From contig CANMJA010000018.1 in assembly GCA_947498055.1 (NCBI GenBank), positions 1 to 64,000 of the forward strand: a stretch of 64,000 nucleotides of DNA, written 5' to 3'. Both the position numbers and the translations under genes were made by a program. The notes beneath the pieces were generated by a model. That model was given only the letters and a program-made list of their open reading frames with translations. It ran no database searches and was not told where the DNA came from. This document shows, one piece after another, positions 1 to 8,330 of this stretch; position 1 is the stretch's first letter, and each line of letters begins with the position of its first letter. Source of the DNA: an uncultured Tenacibaculum sp. (GTDB lineage: Bacteria; Bacteroidota; Bacteroidia; Flavobacteriales; Flavobacteriaceae).

Positions 1-486
1 AATAAAAAAACAACGGTTTTACTGACTGCAGAGAATTAAAAATGGGATTTATTAGTTTTTATCGGACAACAATAATTATAAAATTAAAATTATTATCTAT
101 GAAATAAGGAGTTTTTATAACCATGCTAGTGTGTTTCTCTTTCGAATATTTTTTTTAAAATAAGGCTTAATTTTTCTTTATAGAATGTCATTTCAAATTG
201 ATTCTAGTTTTTAGTATAAGTAATGTTAGGTAGTTAATAAGTGCATTTGTTTTAAATTATTACTTAGCTAAATATAAGTATTTTGCTTTTATTTTTTCTG
301 CTATAAACGTCGAATTTTATTTTTAAGACAGTTTACAAATACATTTAGACCTTGTTGATTAAGCCCAAAAGATTTATGTTTTCTTATATAGTGTGTGCCT
401 CAAATGTTAAATACCATGTGGCAGATGGTAAGAGAGGCATACTCTTCTCAATTATGAAAAGAGCTGTCTACTCGATGGTGTATTTT
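1..486. other. Non-coding left edge with a diverged intergenic repeat
   Basis: No reading frame with protein-like composition was found on either strand in these AT-rich 486 bases, which lie downstream of the leftward outer-membrane protein gene. Bases 257-285 match 3667-3695 at 26 of 29 positions. Bases about 375-485 match, with more divergence, the spacer element at 2815-3005. It appears to be an old copy of the repeat described in the 2.8-3.8 kb entries. Nothing else was recognised. Confidence 0.6.
375..485. repeat. Diverged copy A of the 2.8/3.8-kb intergenic repeat
   Basis: The 5' part (375-413) resembles 3710-3747, sharing the GTGCCTC/GTATGCCTC core. The 3' part (about 414-485) resembles 2934-3003, so this copy looks like the 2815-3005 element with its middle deleted. 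A hairpin is possible between CTCTT at 442-446 and AAGAG at 459-463. The equivalent hairpin in the other copy has a T-A pair where this copy has C-G (442/463), which is one compensatory change. Confidence 0.55.
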
Positions 487-1776
487 TTATTTTTTTCGTT
501 TTTTTAATAATCGTTCAGGATAAAATACCACTTGAATTAAGTTATATTCCAATTGACTAAAATTAAATTTTCTCCCATTTACATTAAATTTAGAAAACGG
601 ATACCACCTTAAATTGGTTCTTAATATAATAGCTTCATTGGTTTTTCCAGGTACAATATCCCAACCCAAAGTAACTCCAGGCTCTATTTTATTAGTAACT
701 GTTTTTTGTGTTTTAATTCCATCAATATTTTGCTCGTAGTTAAACCTATCGTATGCTACATTCAATCCAACATACGGAGCAAAACCAGAGTAATCAGTCA
801 AAAATTTATTAATTTCTAAGGCTAAAGAAGTCTTTTTAATGGTTTGTTTTGAGCCAAAACCTTCGGTTTCAAAAGATGGATTTCTGAACGATAAGGCTGT
901 AAATAAATTCGCTTTAATAAAATGATAGCCCAAAGTTATATCTAAATAGTTTTTAGAAGTTAGCTTTTGCTGTAAATAAGGAAATTGAATAGTATTATGT
1001 TCAGATTTTGAAAGTGAAAATGAAATTGATGGTCCAGCAGCTATAAAAAAGTCTCCAAATTTATTAGCATTATAAGATAATTTTGAAACAGTCGGGTAAC
1101 TATTCCATTCTTCAATATTTTCTTCGCTGGTATCTTTTGTAGAATCAAAAGAATAAAGCAGTCCTATTTGCAAAGAAACTCTAGGAGTTCTAATTTCTGA
1201 TAAAAGGGTTTTGCTTAAAGGATATTGCCATTTGTTATCTGTAAAATAATTAATTCCTAGCCTTAGGGCTAATTTTTTATAATTGTATATAACACCGGCA
1301 TCATAGTTGAGCATAAAATCTTTGGAGAGTCTACTTTGATTTTCATCAGGTTTTAATACCTGTTTAAAATCTATAGCTCCCCAATTAGCTCCAATATAAG
1401 GTCGTATTTTTCTTTCTTTCATTGCCCAAGGGTATATTCTAACACCTGTGGATACTTTGTGACTTAGTTCGTGACTAACTCTGTTTTTTTTATTTAAATT
1501 TAACTGACTTAAAGGGAAAGTAACATAAAATTCAGTATGTCCCCAAAAATGAAAAGCACCCCATGTTAGATATGAATTTAAAGTTGCAGAATGATTAAAA
1601 GTTGTTATGGTATTATTTTCTAATAGCTTTCCTGTAAAAGAAGGAAGGTAAGTTCCGCCAATTTCAAAGTACGTTTTTGCGAAATCGAGTCTGTTTTTTT
1701 TTGATGAATCTTCTTGGGCTATAATAAAAGTGCAAATAAATAGATTAAATACAATAAATAATAGTTTATGCTTCAT
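487..1776 (-). CDS. Outer-membrane beta-barrel protein
   Basis: Predicted 429-residue outer-membrane barrel with a 21-residue signal peptide ending in IIAQ. The frame is open to 1869, but the upstream residues are not signal-like, so the ATG at 1774-1776 was chosen. After the signal the protein is alternating hydrophobic/aromatic beta-strand sequence. It seems to hold two barrel-like halves: each has a stretch of the type 'Y-x-G-x-N' (PYIGANWG near residue 135, PYVGLNVAYD near residue 335). The C-terminus ends in a strand and a basic tail (LLKKRKK). No catalytic motif is seen, so the ligand is unknown. The LuxR-type gene lies 111 bp upstream on the same strand and could be co-transcribed. Family assignment is by composition only. 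Confidence 0.7.
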   Translation of the reverse strand: MKHKLLFIVFNLFICTFIIAQEDSSKKNRLDFAKTYFEIGGTYLPSFTGKLLENNTITTFNHSATLNSYLTWGAFHFWGHTEFYVTFPLSQLNLNKKNRVSHELSHKVSTGVRIYPWAMKERKIRPYIGANWGAIDFKQVLKPDENQSRLSKDFMLNYDAGVIYNYKKLALRLGINYFTDNKWQYPLSKTLLSEIRTPRVSLQIGLLYSFDSTKDTSEENIEEWNSYPTVSKLSYNANKFGDFFIAAGPSISFSLSKSEHNTIQFPYLQQKLTSKNYLDITLGYHFIKANLFTALSFRNPSFETEGFGSKQTIKKTSLALEINKFLTDYSGFAPYVGLNVAYDRFNYEQNIDGIKTQKTVTNKIEPGVTLGWDIVPGKTNEAIILRTNLRWYPFSKFNVNGRKFNFSQLEYNLIQVVFYPERLLKKRKK

Positions 1777-1887
1777 TTTATACGTTTTTGAAGCAAAATT
1801 ATTTACACTTGCTGTGATAGACAATCGAGCAGTAGGTTGATTTATGCCCATGAAATGAATATCATACAAAAGTATGAGTACTGATAA

Positions 1888-2739
1888 TCAGTCTATCAGT
1901 AATCGACTTAGTTCATTGCGGTTCTTTACGCTGCATTTCTTATAAATATTACTTGCATGTGTTTTTACAGTGGGAAGTGAAATGTGTAATTCGCGAGTTA
2001 TATCTTGATAGGTTAAACCTTCAAATAAAAGTGTTGCAACTTCTTGTTCTCTTTGCGTTAATCCATAGTTTTTAAATTGTTGCGCTTTTGGAGTTAAGTG
2101 TTTGTTAGTAATAGATAATCGTTGTAAATCATCATGTATTTTTCTTGCAGCTAAGGCTATAAAAGAAAGATATAGTAAAGAACCCAATGGGAATAAGTTG
2201 TTTTTATTTTCAAAACCATAATGATATATTAGAAAAGCAGGAACTATAGTCAGAAATACAATACTAAAAATTCTATTTGATTTTTCAAGATGTTGAAACT
2301 GTTTTTTTGGTTTAGTTTGTCGAATAATCAACATCGATACAATAATCGAAATCACTAGAAATCCAACAATTATTGATTGTACGAAAAAGAGACTATCAAA
2401 GAATGGAGTAATAAGTACAGAGATCATTAAAAATACCCCAACGGCAAAATGCATTTTCTTGTATTTGTTGGGAATATTATGTGTTTGTAGTCTTAGAGTT
2501 TCTAAAAATGTAGTAATAGCAACCAAAATCATACAAATTAAGGTTGGTGTATTCGTTGTTTCTTTTTCTGCCATTATGGGAGATAGGCTAATTGAAATTA
2601 CTAGGAGTAATAGTGATATGGTAAAAACTATTGTTTCCCAATTTTCCATTCCCTTTTTATAACAAAACCATTGCAAAAACAGGGAAATCGTCAATGAAGT
2701 ATATACAAGACCAAGAATTAAATATTCAATTACCAACAT
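1888..2739 (-). CDS. Membrane-bound LuxR-family transcriptional regulator
   Basis: The 283-residue protein has about seven hydrophobic segments in its first 200 residues (near 7-30, 35-55, 66-84, 97-114, 118-139, 157-175, 182-200). A LuxR/NarL helix-turn-helix starts at about residue 227 with LTQREQEVATLL and continues through TVKTHASNIYKKC, the recognition helix. This 7TM-plus-LuxR-HTH layout is common in Bacteroidota, where the membrane part is thought to sense an unknown signal and the cytoplasmic HTH binds DNA. There is no receiver domain, so it is not a classical response regulator. It lies upstream of the barrel gene on the same strand and may control it (inference). Confidence 0.8.
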   Translation of the reverse strand: MLVIEYLILGLVYTSLTISLFLQWFCYKKGMENWETIVFTISLLLLVISISLSPIMAEKETTNTPTLICMILVAITTFLETLRLQTHNIPNKYKKMHFAVGVFLMISVLITPFFDSLFFVQSIIVGFLVISIIVSMLIIRQTKPKKQFQHLEKSNRIFSIVFLTIVPAFLIYHYGFENKNNLFPLGSLLYLSFIALAARKIHDDLQRLSITNKHLTPKAQQFKNYGLTQREQEVATLLFEGLTYQDITRELHISLPTVKTHASNIYKKCSVKNRNELSRLLID

Positions 2740-2814
2740 TTCGTTTTTGTTATACTTATTATTTAATCACTCTAACAATTTTTAACTTACATACAATATT
2801 TAATATAAAATGTA

Positions 2815-2899
2815 TTTTTCTCCAGAGTGTATGCCTCGAATGGTAAATATAGTCAAAATAGACGATGCTTTTTTTGAATAAATAACTATAGGTTTAAAG
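2815..2899. repeat. 85-bp direct repeat, copy B
   Basis: This 85-bp block matches 3715-3799 at about 82 of 85 positions, and the two copies are offset by exactly 900 bp. It starts TTTTTCTCCAGAGTG and ends with ATAGGTTTAAAG. Differences are two changes near 2862-2865 and one in the T-run near 2876. It is non-coding and lies in the spacer between the LuxR gene and the 200-residue protein gene. The matching sequence stops sharply after position 2899. Confidence 0.85.
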
Positions 2900-2910
2900 T
2901 TTCTTTATTC

Positions 2911-3005
2911 TGAACCGCTTGTTACGATATCCGTATGGTACAGGTAGTTTACAAGTGGCGTTCTTCTCTATTATGGGAAGAACCTGTTTATTCGATTGTA
3001 GTAAG
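2911..3005. other. Structured non-coding element with two hairpins
   Basis: CCGCTTGT at 2915-2922 can pair with ACAAGTGG at 2951-2958 (one G-U pair). GTTCTTC at 2960-2966 pairs perfectly with GAAGAAC at 2977-2983 around a 10-base loop. It lies just beyond the 3' end of the gene at 3013-3615. A diverged version of the second hairpin is at 441-464. It may be a terminator, a small RNA or a recombination-site-like element; the sequence alone does not decide. Confidence 0.45.
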
Positions 3006-3012
3006 TTGTTTT

Positions 3013-3615
3013 TTACCAAGAAGTTTGAAAATCAATATCTTTTGCTCTTTCAACTCTGTTTGCTTTTATAGTTTCAATATGCTCAGATATAGTAAATTCA
3101 ACTATTTTTTTTAGCTTATTAAGAGATGAAATAATACTGATTTTTTCAGCAGTAACATTAGAAAATTCACAGGGTAATTGATTCAAACGTTTTTCGAACA
3201 ATTCTTGAGTATATGGTTTAGGGATTCTAAAAATATCATTACCAACAATTTCTGGAGTAGTGTAAACAAAATCTAATTCTAACAACTTCTCAATCAAACT
3301 CATTTTTCGAAGAATTCGATTTATTTTGATATCATAAGATTTTCGAATATCAAATTCAGGAAATATCTTTCTAGTTATTTTTTCAATTTCTATTTTTTCT
3401 ATAAAGTCAGTTTTCGGATCATTATTTCCAGAATCATAAATAAAAAACCTTCCATCTGATTTATTAATAAATATATATCCTTGACCGACATAAGTTTCGG
3501 TTGGATGGAAATAACTGAAATAATAATAATCAGACATATCTTCAATTTCCTTTAATTTCATTTCAGGGATATTCAAATCCTCAATATATTTCTCAGCTAA
3601 TTTTTTTGCAGTCAT
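3013..3615 (-). CDS. Hypothetical protein with Imm35-like N-terminus
   Basis: 200 residues, no signal peptide, so probably cytoplasmic. Residues 1-65 (YIEDL, then an aromatic run, then a GYIFINKSDGRFFIYDSG stretch) recall the immunity-protein 35/YrhB-type fold, in which a strand pair carries a D-G turn; this likeness is by eye and weak. The remaining residues are charged and helical, with no catalytic motif. It stands alone on the minus strand between two repeat-bearing spacers, close to a ParE remnant, which fits an orphan immunity or toxin-related gene. Function is not established. Confidence 0.5.
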   Translation of the reverse strand: MTAKKLAEKYIEDLNIPEMKLKEIEDMSDYYYFSYFHPTETYVGQGYIFINKSDGRFFIYDSGNNDPKTDFIEKIEIEKITRKIFPEFDIRKSYDIKINRILRKMSLIEKLLELDFVYTTPEIVGNDIFRIPKPYTQELFEKRLNQLPCEFSNVTAEKISIISSLNKLKKIVEFTISEHIETIKANRVERAKDIDFQTSW

Positions 3616-3714
3616 ATTTTTTTACACTAATATTCGGTATAACAGTAGATAAATATTTTTTTCAGTTTATTATTTAGCTAAATATAAGTTATTTGATTAA
3701 TACAAAGCCCTATG

Positions 3715-3799
3715 TTTTTCTCCAGAGTGTATGCCTCGAATGGTAAATATAGTCAAAATAGGCGGTGCTTTTTTTTAATAAATAACTATAGGTTTAAAG
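3715..3799. repeat. 85-bp direct repeat, copy C
   Basis: Second copy of the block at 2815-2899, exactly 900 bp further along and about 96 % identical. On the minus strand it directly follows the stop codon region of the ParE-like remnant. Upstream, 3667-3695 also matches 257-285, so the ancestral repeat was longer than the 85 bp shared with copy B. Confidence 0.85.
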
Positions 3800-3807
3800 C
3801 TGTTTTA

Positions 3808-3912
3808 TTAAATGCTAAATAATTCATTATAGTATTTATCAGTCTGTTTATCAGACCAAATTTCAAATGTATAATCCCAGATTAAAGTTAAAACTTCAGT
3901 AGTTTTATAATT
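3808..3912 (-). pseudogene. Remnant of a ParE-family toxin gene
   Basis: Reading the minus strand from 3912 gives 34 codons then a stop (TAA ending at 3808). The product contains IWDYTFEIWSDKQTDKYY. This is the hallmark of the N-terminal helix of ParE/RelE-superfamily toxins (pattern I-W-x-Y-T-x-x-x-W-[SG]-x-x-Q-A-x-x-Y). There is no start codon (a stop precedes it at 3913-3915) and the beta-sheet C-terminal half that carries the toxin core is missing, so the fragment cannot make a toxin. It overlaps the 3' end of the neighbouring lipoprotein gene by 8 bases. No matching antitoxin gene was seen nearby. Confidence 0.55.
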
Positions 3913-4318
3913 TTACTTTTTCATAAGTTTCAGTTATTGATAGAACCTCATTTTTACTAAATTCATTAAAATCCCATCCATATTCGATTTCCGTTAATCT
4001 CATTTTAACCTTTAAAATTTTAGAAGTGATTTCGATAATTTCAAGATTCCAGTCATAACTATCTGAAACAGCATCTAATTCTATTATATTGTTGTTTAAT
4101 TTCCAAGTTCCAGTAACATATGTTCTTTTATAATCTTTTTCATTGGGAAAGTTTAGAAAGTGAGCTGTAATTAGTGAATTATTTTGAGTTTTATTATTTA
4201 CTTTAACATCTGTTAATTTCCAGGAGCCTATTATATTAGTTAGTTTGTCTTCGCTGTTGGAACAAGAAAAGAATATACTTGAAAAAATTACTATTAAAAA
4301 AAATAATCTAGAATTCAT
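3905..4318 (-). CDS. Small lipocalin-like lipoprotein
   Basis: 137 residues with a lipoprotein signal peptide (hydrophobic 4-16, lipobox Cys at 19). The mature part begins with IIGSWKLTDVKVN, the G-x-W motif that opens lipocalin-like beta-barrel domains found in many Bacteroidota lipoproteins. A second strand pattern YVTGTWKLNNNIIEL follows. It is probably anchored to a membrane facing the periplasm; the ligand is unknown. It is an isolated gene whose last codons run into the ParE-like remnant. Confidence 0.65.
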   Translation of the reverse strand: MNSRLFFLIVIFSSIFFSCSNSEDKLTNIIGSWKLTDVKVNNKTQNNSLITAHFLNFPNEKDYKRTYVTGTWKLNNNIIELDAVSDSYDWNLEIIEITSKILKVKMRLTEIEYGWDFNEFSKNEVLSITETYEKVKL

Positions 4319-4453
4319 AGTTTTTCAATTTTACTAATTATTTTATGTTTAGGAGTTTGTCGAATTTAAAATATTGGTTATTAGGTAAATGTAAACAGAT
4401 CTTTTTATTAAGTTCTTTTTTTTGTATTGTTAGTAGTTATCTTTTATTTGGGT

Positions 4454-5422
4454 TCATATCTTCTTCAGGAATTCCATCAATTTCATTTTAGCGTCTTGTT
4501 TTGCTTTAAAATCACCATCATTATTTCCTCCAAATTCATATTCATAATCTTTTCCATCGATATTGATTTTTCCAATTCTATAACTCGAATTATCATCAGG
4601 ATTATTAGAAATTAAGTGTCCAGCGTTGTTATATTTTATATTCTGAAAAGCATATTTAAAACTATTATTTCCTAACCTTTTTTCTATCATGTCTGCCATT
4701 AAAGATGATGGCCAAACCTTATCATCGTTTCCAGAAAAAAGTATAATTGGGCCATTAATCTTTTCTACTTTGATAGCTGCTTGTGTAATGAAATTCGTTT
4801 TTGTTAAACCACTTTTCCAATATTCCAACATTTTAATTTTATTCGAATCGTTTCCCTTGATTTTATTCATTGGCACATATGGAATGTCAATTCCTTTATA
4901 TTTCCAGCTCGATTTCAGTTTATTCGAATTATAGGGCAAAACTGTATTTGACCAAGAAACAGAACTAGGGGCATAGGCAACAGCTCCACTAATAGACTCG
5001 AATGTGGAAGCAATTAATAATGCTAATTCCGCATTTCTTGATGCTCCCATAACAACTATTTTGTTTGGATCTACTTCAGGCTGTTTTATGAGCCAATTAA
5101 TGGCGTTTTCAAAGTATTCTAATTCAATTTCTTCAGGTAGTCTTGGTAAACCTTTTTTTCCTGTATAAGGTATTGATAAGCCTACCATATCTTTAATAGC
5201 AAATTGTTGTGCCCAGTAATTTCCCCATTGACCTCCGCCAATTAGAATCACTGCTGTTTTACTATTTGTATTTTCTTTCACAAAATAATCGGCTTGAAAT
5301 CCATTTTCATTTATAGATTTTGATTTTATTCCGCTGAAAAGGATATTGTCGGTAATTAAGTATCCAATAAAAAGCAATACTATTATACCAATAAAAAGAA
5401 TATATTTTCTGTTGTTCTTCAT
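4454..5422 (-). CDS. Alpha/beta hydrolase, acyl-CoA thioesterase (BAAT)-like
   Basis: 322 residues. An N-terminal hydrophobic helix (8-24) is a signal anchor. The rest is an alpha/beta-hydrolase domain: oxyanion region VILIGGGQWGNYWA (58-71), nucleophile elbow MGASRNAE with Ser128, a candidate acid in SGNDDKVWPSS and His in NAGHL. The arrangement resembles the C-terminal domain of bile-acid-CoA:amino-acid N-acyltransferase/thioesterases and dienelactone hydrolases, although the elbow has Asn where G is usual (S-R-N-A rather than S-x-G). The substrate is not predictable. The gene is flanked by long AT-rich spacers. Confidence 0.65.
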   Translation of the reverse strand: MKNNRKYILFIGIIVLLFIGYLITDNILFSGIKSKSINENGFQADYFVKENTNSKTAVILIGGGQWGNYWAQQFAIKDMVGLSIPYTGKKGLPRLPEEIELEYFENAINWLIKQPEVDPNKIVVMGASRNAELALLIASTFESISGAVAYAPSSVSWSNTVLPYNSNKLKSSWKYKGIDIPYVPMNKIKGNDSNKIKMLEYWKSGLTKTNFITQAAIKVEKINGPIILFSGNDDKVWPSSLMADMIEKRLGNNSFKYAFQNIKYNNAGHLISNNPDDNSSYRIGKINIDGKDYEYEFGGNNDGDFKAKQDAKMKLMEFLKKI

Positions 5423-5450
5423 TTTCTTTCGTGCTATTTTTTTAGATGTT

Positions 5451-5545
5451 TTGTTGCAGATGCTTTTCTATTAGTATTAAATTTTTTACGATTTGATTCG
5501 TTATTCTTTTTATTGAGTTTTGATAACTAAGAGCAACTACAACAA
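5451..5545. other. Long-range inverted repeat between two minus-strand genes
   Basis: TTGTTGCAGATGC at 5451-5463 and GCAACTACAACAA at 5533-5545 are complementary at 11 of 13 positions, separated by 69 bases. The element sits in the 197-bp spacer downstream of the 215-residue lipoprotein gene and upstream of the hydrolase gene. It is too long in the loop for an intrinsic terminator. It is recorded as a structure without an assigned role. Confidence 0.35.
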
Positions 5546-5619
5546 CTTAAAAATAATTATTTAGTGTCATTTTTCATGAAATACTAAAGTTGTGAAACAA
5601 TTACTCTTGTTAGCAATTT

Positions 5620-6267
5620 TTATTTAATAAGCTTTTCAAGCTCTGCACGATTAACTAATTCAGGATATATTTTTGTGGTAATTCCATATTTATGAAACGA
5701 ACTTTTCATTTTAAGACTATCTAAAATCATATCATCATCATTCGTGTTAAAAATCTCTATTTTATCATTTTTATCGACCATCTCAAAAGTAGAATTTATA
5801 GTTATCCCTTCATCTTCAATATATTTTTTTAATTGTAATTCTTTGTATTCAATTTTTGAATAAAATGCTGTTACATCATATAGTTTTATTTCCTTAGAAT
5901 AGGAAGAACAATCAAAGCAAAGTAATAGCCTTCTTGGATCTGAAATTAATTGATATTCAATCGTTATTTCTTTGTCAACTAATTTTTCAAAATCATGCAT
6001 GTCTAAGAAAACTAAACGTTTATTATCATCCGTTTCTACAGTCATTACAGTAGTAAGGTAATCGCTAGATATAAGAGTCTCTTTTACAGATAATACCTTA
6101 ACTTTTTTTCTTATGTTTTTATTTTGTTTTTTATCCGTTAAGTTTAAATCAGTTTCTTTTTTTTCTGTTTCAATAATGTTATTATTTACCACACTTTTAT
6201 TGGAGTGGTTTTTACAAGAAAAGTAAAATGAAATTGTCAATACGATAAAAAAAAGTTTTTTTGTCAT
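5620..6267 (-). CDS. Hypothetical lipoprotein
   Basis: 215 residues; lipoprotein signal peptide with Cys18 (ISFYFSCKN). After a low-complexity Asn/Lys/Asp linker (20-55) comes a mixed alpha/beta domain with strands VKVLSVKETLI, MTVETDDNKRLVFL and ITIEYQLI. The protein contains FDCSSY near residue 118. No family was recognised. It is monocistronic, with 263 bp of AT-rich sequence separating it from the divergent M28 peptidase gene. Confidence 0.6.
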   Translation of the reverse strand: MTKKLFFIVLTISFYFSCKNHSNKSVVNNNIIETEKKETDLNLTDKKQNKNIRKKVKVLSVKETLISSDYLTTVMTVETDDNKRLVFLDMHDFEKLVDKEITIEYQLISDPRRLLLCFDCSSYSKEIKLYDVTAFYSKIEYKELQLKKYIEDEGITINSTFEMVDKNDKIEIFNTNDDDMILDSLKMKSSFHKYGITTKIYPELVNRAELEKLIK

Positions 6268-6530
6268 TTAATTATAACTAAAATTAGCTAAAGAAATTGT
6301 GTTTGGCTCTATTGTACCTTTTTTCAAACTTAAATATAAAAAACCACTTTGTTGTATTACTTTAAAGTATTCTTAAAAAAAATAAATAGATAATACACGA
6401 TATTTTGTTTAAAAAATAAGATAATTAAAACAAAATAAACATTAAAAACAATATTGTGTAAATATTGAAAAATCGTTTTGAGACAAAATAAAATGTGTAA
6501 TTTTAAACACAATCAATTATAAATCGAATA

Positions 6531-7964
6531 ATGAATAAACTTTTTATACTACTAATCTTTTCGGTGTTTTTATTTTCTTGTGGAGAGAAAAAAGAGCAAA
6601 TAACAATAACAAAAGGATTAACTTCAGAAGAAAAAAAAGATAGTACCCATATAAAACACTTATTTAATGCTGCTTTAACAGAAGGAAAATCGTACGAATG
6701 GTTACGAGATTTAACACAAAATATTGGAGGACGTTTATCTGGTTCTCCAGAAGCAGCAAAAGCAGTTGTTTGGGGTGAAAAATTAATGAAAGATGTAGGG
6801 TTAGATTCTGTTTGGTTGCAACCAGTAATGGTACCACATTGGGTACGTGGTGAAAAAGAAGAAGCATACTACACTGTAAATGGAGAAAAAAAACAAGTAC
6901 CAATTTGTGCCTTAGGTTTTTCTATAGCAACTCCAATTAACGGAATTACAGCAGAAGTAATTGAGGTAAAAAGTTTGAAAGAAGCAGAAGAATTAGGTGT
7001 TAAATTAAAAGATAAAATTGTGTTTTTTAATGGTGCTTTCGATGAAACTTTAATTAACACATTTAGTGCTTATGGAGGTTGTGTTGGTCAGCGTTTTTCG
7101 GGAGCAAGAGTTTCAGGTCAGTTTGGTGCAAAAGGAATTATAGTACGCTCTATGACAAACGGAATTAATGATTATCCGCACACAGGATCTATGGGATATG
7201 GAGAAATTCCTAAAGAACAATACATACCGGCAGCTGCTATTAGTAGTAGAGGTGCAGAAATTTTAAGTAAAGATTTAAAAGCGAATCCGAATTTGCAATT
7301 TTACTTTAAACAAAGTTGTGAAACCTTACCAGATGCCCCTTCACATAATGTAATTGGAGAGATAAAAGGAAGCGAAAATCCTGAAAAAATTATTGTAGTA
7401 GGTGGTCATTTAGACTCTTGGGATTTAGGAGAAGGAGCGCATGACGATGGTACAGGAGTAGTTCAGTCTTTAGAAGTAGCATATTTATTAAAAAAGAATA
7501 ATATAAAGCCTAAAAACACCATTCGAATTGTGTTTTTTATGAACGAAGAAAATGGAACTCGTGGCGCAAAGGAATATGCAAGATTGGCAAAACAGAATAA
7601 AGAAATTCATTTGGCAGGTTTAGAAAGTGATGCAGGCGGACATACGCCTAGAGGTTTTTCTATAGATGCAAATGAAAAAAACACAAAATTGGTTGCAAGT
7701 TGGAAAAAACAATTAGCTCCTTACGGATTGCATGATTTAATAAAAGGAGGAAGTGGGGCTGATATAACACCTTTAAAAGATGAGCATGTAACCTTAGTGG
7801 GCTACCGACCAGATAGTCAACGTTATTTCGATTATCACCATACTTCAACCGATACTTTTGATAAAGTAAACAAACGCGAATTAGAGTTAGGAAGTGCTTC
7901 TATGGCAAGCTTAGTGTATTTAATGGATCGTTATTTATACACAAAAGATGAGGTAAAACCTTAA
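6531..7964 (+). CDS. M28-family metallopeptidase, lipoprotein
   Basis: 477 residues with a lipobox Cys17. It is a carboxypeptidase-Q/aminopeptidase-type M28 zinc enzyme. A PA (protease-associated) insert occupies roughly residues 130-245. The catalytic domain follows SHNVIGEIKG, with zinc ligands and catalytic residues visible in VGGHLDSWD (His, Asp), AHDDGTG (Asp), MNEENG (the Glu pair), LESDAGG (Asp) and YHHTSTDTFD (His). It probably trims peptides in the periplasm. It is the first gene of a tight operon: the DoxX-like gene starts 3 bp after its stop. The start follows an A-rich leader without a Shine-Dalgarno site, as is normal in this phylum. Confidence 0.88.
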   Translation: MNKLFILLIFSVFLFSCGEKKEQITITKGLTSEEKKDSTHIKHLFNAALTEGKSYEWLRDLTQNIGGRLSGSPEAAKAVVWGEKLMKDVGLDSVWLQPVMVPHWVRGEKEEAYYTVNGEKKQVPICALGFSIATPINGITAEVIEVKSLKEAEELGVKLKDKIVFFNGAFDETLINTFSAYGGCVGQRFSGARVSGQFGAKGIIVRSMTNGINDYPHTGSMGYGEIPKEQYIPAAAISSRGAEILSKDLKANPNLQFYFKQSCETLPDAPSHNVIGEIKGSENPEKIIVVGGHLDSWDLGEGAHDDGTGVVQSLEVAYLLKKNNIKPKNTIRIVFFMNEENGTRGAKEYARLAKQNKEIHLAGLESDAGGHTPRGFSIDANEKNTKLVASWKKQLAPYGLHDLIKGGSGADITPLKDEHVTLVGYRPDSQRYFDYHHTSTDTFDKVNKRELELGSASMASLVYLMDRYLYTKDEVKP

Positions 7965-7967
7965 ATT

Positions 7968-8330
7968 ATGGCTGTTTTTATTCTAATTATAAGAATTGCA
8001 TTTGGTTTATTTTTCACATTTATGGGAATAATGCATTTTGTAAAACCGAAAGTATTTAATGGTTTTATTCCAAAACCACTACCTAGATTATTAATTAATT
8101 ATGTAGCTGGTGTTATAGAAATAGCAATTGGTGTAGGCTTATTCTTTACAAGTACTATGAAAATTGCAGCGAGTGGTTTTTTTATTTTAATGATTCTGTT
8201 TTTACCCTTACATATTTGGGATTTATTTAGAGAAAGACCAGCTATAGGGTCTAAAAAAATGGCAATAATTAGAGTACCCATTCAATTCGTTTTTTTATTT
8301 ATCGCCTATTTAATTTATAGAAACTCATGA
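7968..8330 (+). CDS. DoxX-like four-helix membrane protein
   Basis: 120 residues, four hydrophobic segments. The early motif RIAFGLFFTFMGIMHFVKP and the PRLLINYVAGVIEIAIGVG segment match the DoxX/DoxD-like integral membrane family. The role of these proteins is poorly defined; some relatives work with redox enzymes. The gene is sandwiched in an operon, 3 bp after the M28 peptidase gene and overlapping the amidohydrolase gene by 4 bp (ATGA). This implies translational coupling and a shared role with those two lipoproteins. Confidence 0.8.
   Translation: MAVFILIIRIAFGLFFTFMGIMHFVKPKVFNGFIPKPLPRLLINYVAGVIEIAIGVGLFFTSTMKIAASGFFILMILFLPLHIWDLFRERPAIGSKKMAIIRVPIQFVFLFIAYLIYRNS

Noticed and set aside
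2911..3005. Calling the structured spacer elements integron attC sites
   Set aside because: No integron integrase is in the window, the elements share no common 7-bp core with each other, and their hairpins differ in size; reported only as structured elements.
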